A stretch of 64,000 nt of DNA from Bactrocera neohumeralis (lineage: Eukaryota; Arthropoda; Insecta; Diptera; Tephritidae). Both the position numbers and the translations under genes were made by a program. Every line of letters starts with the position of its first letter. Positions within the stretch are counted from its first letter, which is position 1. The notes below the pieces were generated by a model. The model saw nothing but the letters and a program-made list of their open reading frames with translations, was not told the origin of the DNA and searched no databases. The stretch lies in NCBI RefSeq assembly GCF_024586455.1, contig NC_065921.1, forward strand, positions 27,773,135 to 27,837,134, written 5' to 3'. Of the stretch, positions 11,201 to 20,200 are shown in pieces.

Positions 11201-14200
11201 TTAAATAAAAAATTATAATTAATCACAAAATTAAAAAAGTAATAATTAAAAACAATTAGATAAAATAAATATAAATAAAGAAGACTAATAAATTATAAAA
11301 TTAAAAAATATATAATTAATTTGGAATTTTAATAATTAAAATACTTTAAAAGAAATAATAAGTAAAAGAAATTAAAACAAATTAAATAAAAAAATTATAA
11401 ATTTAAAAAATATTAGAAATTAGAAAACAATAATAAAAATGGTTAGACAATTTTTGAAGCAAATTAAATTATATTAAATTAAAAAAATTAATTAATTAAA
11501 AAATTAACTAAAATTAAACCAAAAAATTGTAATAATAAATTTGTTGAAAAGAAATAATAATTATAAAAATAAAAAAATAAATAATTAGAAATAAAAAAAT
11601 AATAATTAATAATAATATAAAAATAAAAAGTAATAAAAAATTTCATTATTTTTAAAAATTAATCAGAAAAAGTAATAAAAAAATGTAAAAAAGCGGTTAA
11701 AAACATTTACATAAAAAACCGTTTAAAAAAAATTATTAAAAAAAAATTATTAAAAAAAAATTATTAAAAAAAATTAATAATAAAAATTCAACTTAAAAAA
11801 ATAATTTAAAAAAAATTAATAATAAAAATTCAACTTAAATAAACAACAAAAAATATATTTTTTCTTGTTTTTTGTACACAAAGCACTTGACAAGCCAGCG
11901 TAGTGGAGTTTGCGCAGTCTCTCTGAGAAAGCAATGCTTTGAAGTATTTGGTTGCTTTCAGCACCCAAGCGTAGTTCTTATTCTAGTTTAGCAATCGAAT
12001 AAGCACTGATTATGGTGCTGCTGGTTTCTATAAAATCAAACAAACCCGCAATCATTCACAACAACAACTCACCTTTCTGTGGAGAAGTTCAGCAGCAGTT
12101 GCCAGCGTTGTGACTTGAAATTTTTTATATTCTGCGCCTCATCCAGTATCAGATATTTCCACTTTTTCCGCCGAAAACTCTGCTGATCCTGCACGACCAA
12201 TTTATAGGACGTTATGCAAACATGAAATGCATTCGGTTTCGTCCAGCCGACGCGTTTCATCTTACGCTCTTTCTGCGTGCCATAGTAGGTGAGTATTTTG
12301 AAGGCCGGACACCACTTCTTGAATTCCATCTCCCAATTGAGCATCACCGACGACGGCACCACAATTAAATGTGGTCCCCAATTGCCTTTGACACAGGCCA
12401 AATGCGCCAGCAAGGCAATGGTTTGGATGGTCTTGCCCAAGCCCATTTCATCGGCGAGTATGCCGTTGAGTTTGCGCTCATTCATGGTGACCAGCCAATC
12501 CAAGCCGATGTGCTGGTACTCGCGCAGGGAATGCTTCAGCAGGAATGGCACCGGCGTCACCACATTTGTGGATGACAACGTATTACCTTTGGGTTGTATG
12601 CTCTCAGCTAAAGCGGCAGCATCTTTAATCATATCATCCTTGCTGTTGCCCTCAGTCTAAAAAAATAGTAAATGTAAAGTATTTTAGTAAGCCCGGCATT
12701 CTGGCTTGAGCGCGAGGTGCACACTTACATCTTCCAGCAGACTTTTTAAGCCGTCTTCCTGCTCATTCTCTTCGCTCTCGTCGTTCGACGTAGGCGCCTC
12801 CTCATCGTTGGTGTCTTCGCCGCCCGACTCACTCTCCGTTTCGACCACAGTGCCATCGCTGCTCGCATCGTCAGCCACTTCGTCATCGTCGGAATCGATT
12901 TCGACTTTCGCGCGTTTCTTCGCCGGCGGCGTACATTTCTTGTTGCGCGCCGTCGTTGCCGTTGTTGGTTCATCGATTTTTCCTGACTTGTACTTGGCCA
13001 GCAGTTGTTCGACCGTCAAGTCATTGTCTGCTTCCAAATCATCGATTTCCTTCTGATGATCGATATCCATTTCGTCTTCTTCTTGTTTGCTAATTGTATT
13101 CTCATCGTCATCGCTCTCTTCATTCGCTTCGAATTCGGCATCATCGGCATCGTCTTCTTGGCTGCTAGTGGCCATTTTGGAATCTTCTTCTTCCTCTTCC
13201 AGCATGATTTTATCGCGATTTTCCAGATAGCCTTTTGGTAAATCTTTGAGAAAATCATCTAGATCCATTTGGGATTCTTTTTCCAATGCGGCAACTTCCT
13301 CCTTAACGTCGGCGGCTTCTTCCTCCGCTTTGGCAATTGTTTCCTCATCATCCTCGGAACCGGATTCTGGACGGAAATCATCTGGAGCGCACAAAAAATG
13401 TATACCGTTAATTTCTTTCAAATTTATTTATTTAAGTTCTCTTAAACTTACCATCGGAGCCATTGCCCGCCGTCGCCTCGCGCTTCGGCGACGATATTCT
13501 GCTCGAGTCCATGCTAGGCGCACCACTGGCACCGGCCGTTGCATCCATGATGCTCTTATTCATACCCTCCGCCAATTGCTGTGAGAATTTCTCCGTCTGA
13601 TCGACAATGAAACTCAAATGTTGATCCAGCGCCTTCTTGCGCTTCTCCTCCAGCTTGGTATGGTGTTTGTACTCCACTAATTTCTCCACATTGGACCAAA
13701 ACATTTTCACCTCCTTCGACAGGAATGCGGCTATGCGCTTCAGATGCGCCTCTTGCGCCTTCTCCGCTTTCTGCGCCGCATTCGCCTTGTCCTGGAAGTA
13801 TTTCTGCACCATTTTGGCGCATTTCTTTGCCGCATTCTTCTTCCATTTGCGCTCTTGCGCGAAATCCGCCGCCAACCAGACCATCTCCTCCAGCAAATAG
13901 TCCCAATGCGCCTTCGGACGGCTGGGCTCTTGCAGTTTTGGCAAACGTTTCTCAGTCCATAATCCCTCTCGCTGTAATTCGGATACGCGCTGGAGCACAT
14001 AAACCTCTTGCTTGGCTTTGAATGAAAACTCCTGCACGCTATTCGACGCAGTGGGCGTGTTCAGGCTGCTGGTGGTGCCGCTTAGCGCGACACCACTGCT
14101 ACTGCCGCTGGCCGCAGCTGCAACTGCACCGCCGCCATTTACAGTCGCCGGCACCAGCACGGCATTGGGCGTCGCCGGCGTATTGGTCTGTAAGTTGCTG

Positions 14201-17200
14201 CTTCCAACTCCGGCTGTGCCGCCAGGTGAGGCAGCTGCGTTGGCGCCGTTGCCATTGCGCCGCAAAACTGCTGGTGAGCCGCCACCAACACTACTACCGA
14301 TAGCAGGTACGAGCGGTGTGCCACCTGAAGGAGTAAGCAGTTGTTAAACAAATTATAGTCGATTGTAGTGAAGTTTGAGCAAAAATTATTGACACAACGG
14401 TACATGCGTTGGTGGGATGCAAAAATCATACGAAACCAACAACAAGCGTTAGGCGTTACAGGCAAAACCAATAATTGTCTAATTTTTTCGTTAGAAAACC
14501 AATTAATCAATTGGGTATTAGTGCTTAAATACTTAAACAAATAATAAAAAGGAGCGAAATGAGACGATGATTGGGTACTGAGAACTTAGTAGTAGATAAA
14601 TAAAGTAAATAAATGTGTTGCTTTTAACCACAAATGCCTTAGCAAATAATACCTGCACTTAATCTACAGCTCATTTGATTACTTTCATAATTGTTTGCGA
14701 TAATCTAGAATGATTAGGCTTCTGGATTGTAAGCAATCAATTGGCAATATCGCAAAAACTATTTCTATAGCACTTTATGACGAGAAAAAATCCTGTAAGA
14801 TAAAAATTTCGATTTTACAGAACTTGAAAAAGTGCAAACGAGAAATTACAGAAAAAGTTATAAAAGGAAAAAATTAAAACAAAATTTTTTTTTAATTTTT
14901 AAATATGTAAAAATACAGTATAAATAGAAATTATATGCAAATAAAAAATGTCAAAACAAATTAATTAGTAAATAAAAATTATCAAAACAAGAAATAAAAA
15001 TTGAATTTTAAAAAATTTAAGAAAAAAAAAAATTAAAAATATTACAAAGAAATTATTAATTTAGAAAATTTCATTTAATTTAATTAAAAAAATTAAAAAA
15101 AAAAATTGTAAAGAATTATTAAAACTTTATTTAAACACTTATTTCAAATATATTTTTATAAACCAGAATTAAAAAAAGAAAATAATATGAAAAATTAAAG
15201 TAGAAAATTTAAATAATAGTGAATAAAGAACAAGATTTAATTTAAAAAAGTACAAAAAAATTAAATAATGAACACACAAAAAATAATTATAAGTAAAAAA
15301 ATTAATTTCGTTTGTGAAAAACAGCTTATTAAGCCTTTATTTAACACTAATTAAAAAATATATAAATAAAAACCAGACCAAATTAAAGTAAGAAAATTAA
15401 ATAAAAGTTAAAAAAAAAGATGAAACAGGAATAAATTAAAAAATAATAATAATAAATGACATATTAAATAATAGAAGAAACATTAAATAAAAAATCTCAA
15501 AAGAAGTTATTCAAAAATAAAACAATTTCAAAAATTACAGTAAAATTAAAAAGCAGTTAAGTCAAAAAAAAAAGAGAAAATCAAATGAAAGTAAAAAAAA
15601 TAAAAGAAAAAAACACGAATTAATTTAAGGAAAATAAATAAGAGAATATCGAAAAAAATTAAGTAAAAAATCCAAAAAAAGATAATTATTTATAAACCGT
15701 AACCAAAAAATAAAAATAAAAAATATAAATAAACCAATTAAATGAAATTTAAATTTAAACAAATACACGATTTAATAAAAAAAAAGCTAAACAAATAAAA
15801 ATAATATAAAAAAAAATTAAATAAAAAATATAAATATATCAAATAGCAATTTTATAAATAAAAAAAATTAAAATAAAATAAAAAGTTGAATTAATTAAAA
15901 ATTTTAAATAAGAAAATATCAAAAACAGAAAAACAATTAAGTAAAAAATCTCAAAAAGAAAATACTATAAACCATAACTCAAAAATAAAAATAAAAAATT
16001 AAAAAACAAAAAAATTAAATAAAGGTTAAAAAATAAAAACCAAACAGGATTTAATAAAAAAAAATTAAATAATAAATAAATAAAAATTATCAAAACAAAT
16101 TTTTTTATAAAATTAAACTAAAAAATAAAACTATTCGAAAAATTAAAATAAAAAATGTAAATAAATTTAGAATAAAAAAATTAAAGTGAAAAAATTATTA
16201 ACATTAAAACAATAAAATAAAATTAAATAAAACCAAAAACACATAAGAAATATTATTTATATGAAATAAATATTATAAGCAACTTATTAAAAAAAAACCA
16301 AATATTTTAAACTATAGAAATAAAAAATTAAATATAAAACAACTAAAAATAAAAATAGCTATTTCTTATTTTATAACATATGTATGCGATAATCTAGAAT
16401 GATTAGGCTTCTGGATTGTAAGCAATCAATTGGCAATATCGCATTTAGGAATTTATTTAGCACTAATGAATCAAGATCTTGCAATTGCAGATTTTAGGCA
16501 CATAGCAAGATTTCTAGTAGTGCGGAACTACAAATAAGCCTATAAACCTAAATACTTGCAGGTAACTCTACAAACTGAGTTTAGTTTTTATTAATACAAA
16601 GCTTTCCTCATATGCATTTGAGGTTATGTATGAGGTGATAGATAAATATTATTATGAAGTTGGTCCTAAAAGTATCAGAAGCCCGGAGAATGCACTATAT
16701 TAAATTCTCTATAAATTTGTATGATATATTAATAGTGTAATAAATATTATGGAGAACTTGTATTGATGAAAACATTTAATAAAACAGTCAGAAATATAGT
16801 ACATATAAAGAAATTATTAAACAATATGTAGGTGGTGGTGATTTTTTAATACCTGTACTGCAAAACAAAAAAAAATAATTAAATGCATTTAAACGATTAT
16901 TGGCCAACAGATAAAAACAACTTAAAAGCTTTAAAGTTCATTACACTTTGAGAAAAAAAAGAAAAAACTATAACTTCGGTTAGACCGAAGCTGCATTCCA
17001 TACAAGTACAGGATTTTGATCGTTCAGTTTGTATGGCGTGATTTGATATCGGCGGTTCCCACACAAGAGAAAAAGGGGTGTACAAAATTGTATGTCGATA
17101 TCTCGGAGACTGACGCTGTTCAGGATATAATGAATGTTTTACATTAACTAGAAACTAGAGGCATTTCTATGCAAAAGGAAAAAATTAGGCCATTATTAAC

Positions 17201-20200
17201 CAATCAGACCGACATAGGACTCAATAATGTTTACACTTCGTATTCTGGTCGTAGCATTAAACTATTAACTCACATTTTTTTTTACAATTTTCTTTTATAT
17301 AATTCTTCCAACTATTCTAATGTTTGTGTTTCTTACTATTTTTTAATTTGTTATTTACTACGTTTATTATTTTTTTATGTTTTACCTAGTTTTCGTATTT
17401 TAAATTTTTTATAAATGTTTTTGTTTTTATTATTATTATTTTTATTTACTATAATTATTTTTTATTATTATTATTTATTATAATTATTTTTTATTAATAT
17501 TATATACATATTATTTTCTTAATTTTAATTTTTTATTTATAATCATTTTTATTTTATTCCATTTTTTATTTTTTCTTTAATTATTTCTAATATTCCTTAT
17601 ACGTTATTTATATTTATCTTTTCCTATTTGCCCTATTTTATTCCGATTTTTTTATATTTTTTAGTACCTATTATTTTATTATTTTTAATTTAATTATTTT
17701 TAATTTTTTTTTTTACTTTTTATTGCATTTTATTTAATTTTTTATATTTTATTTTATTTTTTATATTTTATTTTATTTTTTGTACATATTATTTATTTTT
17801 TGGTTTTAAATTTTATTATTTTTATTTTAATTTATTAATTTTTATCTTAATGTTAATGTTAATTTTTATTTAATTGTATTATTTGAATTTTATTTTTATT
17901 CTCTTATTTTATGTATGTATGTATTTTTTATTTTATTTTTATTTTATTTATTTAAAAATAATTTTTTTATTTTAATTTTATTGCTTTATTTTTTTATTTT
18001 ATTTTAATTGAGGTACTCACAACGTGTCATAAAGTATCGTAGAATTATAAATTTTTATACTAATTTAAAAAATTTGTTGTTGGATTGCATACTAAAATAA
18101 GCTTACGCAAATACAACTCTGAACGCTATGTTTTCGGATCGTTATAACTTTATGAGATTGTGGGAAATCCCTAATTTTGTTTTGTGTTAACTTTATTTTT
18201 AATCTTTATTTTTTTATATTTAAATTTTTATTGTTTCTTTAATTATTTTTTAACTTTATTTTTTTCATTTATGTTTAATTTTTTATTTCTTTATTTTCCT
18301 CTATTTTTTATATTCTTTTTATTGTTTTCTTATTTGTAATATTATTTTGTTCTAATTTTTTTAATTTTATTTTTTGTAATATACTTTTATCGATTTATCT
18401 TTCCATTTTATTTTAATCACTTTTTTATTTATAATGCTTTTTAATTTTTCGATTAGCTATTTCTATCAGCGAACTGAACTCAGCACCTCAATATCCACAC
18501 TACACTATTCAGAAAAACAAACTCGTGGCCGGAATTGTAAATTGAAATTATACTAAATAATCACATGAATATTCTATATGTTTGTATATGTATTTGTAAG
18601 TCAATTGTGGCTTTAAATCAAATTAAAAAAAAAATAAATAAAATATTTTGTATGCAAAAAATCAACAAGTTAAAACCAATAGCCGATCCAATTATATTTA
18701 ATTTAAAAAAAAAACTTTATATTTACGAGAAGAAGCATGAAAAAGCAATAAAAGAAAAATCGAGAATATCTGAAATAAAGACGTACATACAAGTTTATGC
18801 AGCAAATTGCATTTAGAATGCACACTCAAACTATGCTACCTCAAAAGGAAAACAAGAACTAAAGATTGGAAAAAATAAGTACGTATTTATGTTGTATGGT
18901 TATAGTAAATATGAAAATCGACACAATTTAGCTAAGTAATACGCAATTCAAAAACTATGAAGTCGATCATAAAGTAATAAAAAAAATCAAAATTGAAATG
19001 CTTATTCTGAGTAAAACGATAAGCACCTGGCACCAAAGGTAAGGTAGTATTTCCTACAGCTGGTGGGGCGGGTATTTGACCAAATACCATCCCGTGCCGA
19101 CCTCCTAAAGGTCTACCGGGTATGTGACCTATATAATGATACAATGTAGAGATGATACACAACAGAATACAGTGAGCGAGTGTGTGTAAATGTGTTGTGA
19201 AATAGAAGTTAGATGGTTGTAATACAAGAAAGAAAATATATGTATATACAGCTAAATTAGATAAAGTGGCCAAAGATGTCTAAATGTTATTATTATTTAT
19301 ACAAATGTATATGAGAAAAATTATTTTTAAACAATTTAACTTGTAACGTTCTTCAAAAACTCGAAATTGCGCCAATTTACAATAATTTTTAGTTGTACAC
19401 AAGAAAAAACAAGTAAAGGCTGGTTAATTTTGTTAGAAAATGTTAAACAAATGTATAAAATATGTTCTTAATAAAAAGAGAAACAAAAACAAAGAAGACA
19501 GACGGAGAGCGGCTCGTGTGAGTGTGTATGTAGTAGTATGTTGTGCACGGTTAGGAAAGCGAAAGAGGAAGTTGCAATTAAATTTTCGTTTGTTCAATTT
19601 TTATCTTTAGCTTTTTGTTTTTGTTATTTCTAGGGAAATCGTATGAAATGTTATCAACAAAGAATATCAACACTATGAGATTGCGTGGTGGATGCATAAT
19701 ACATTGGCGTACATACCTTGTTGGGTCAGTTGTACAACAGCTGCTGGTAGTTTTGTGGAGACTGCCACAGGCGTTGCACCTACGGCGGGAATTTTGATTT
19801 CAGCACCCTGTGGCAGCACGTCGCCACTTGCATTGGTGGTAGTTGAATTACCACTGACACTCGCGCTACCAGGTGTTGAAGTTGTTGCTGTCGCTGTTGT
19901 TGTGGTTGTTGCTGCTGCCGCTGCTGCTACTGTAGCATTAAGCAAATTACTAGCGTTCGATGTGGCAGCTGCTGTTGTGGGCGCACTGCCGCTGCCGCTG
20001 CTGTTGCTATTGCTACCACCACTACTATTACTATTACTACTATTTATTTCTGTGGCTATTTGAGATTGCGTACTCTGTGGGGGAAAAGCGCAGTAAACAA
20101 AACAAAATTAATCAATGTATGAGCGAGTATACGAATTCGAAGTTGTTGCAGTCAATTTTTTTTTTAATTTACTAGTTATGAATCAGACAAATGCCTCGCA

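Larger units (their letters stand above)
14325..19716. other. 5.4-kb dom intron 3: A-rich half, T-rich half, embedded elements
   Basis: From 14860 to 16370 the plus strand is extremely A-rich (AAATAAAAA-type), and from 17270 to 18460 it is extremely T-rich (TTTTATTTTATT-type), so the two blocks could pair as a very long imperfect inverted structure. Embedded items are two copies of a 59-nt element (14696, 16385), a fragment at 16990-17050 resembling the 154-bp repeat near 35 kb (TTGATCGTTCAGTTTGTATG), and the candidate cassette exon at 19128-19027. I see no other coding signal. Confidence 0.65.

Noticed and set aside
18565..18816. 83-codon Lys-rich frame
   Set aside because: AT-rich low-complexity sequence with no splice logic or similarity to anything recognised.
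18932..19273. A full 113-codon gene on the minus strand
   Set aside because: Only the middle 34 codons are GC-rich and bounded by splice sites; the rest reads as AT-rich hydrophobic noise. It was reinterpreted as a cassette exon.
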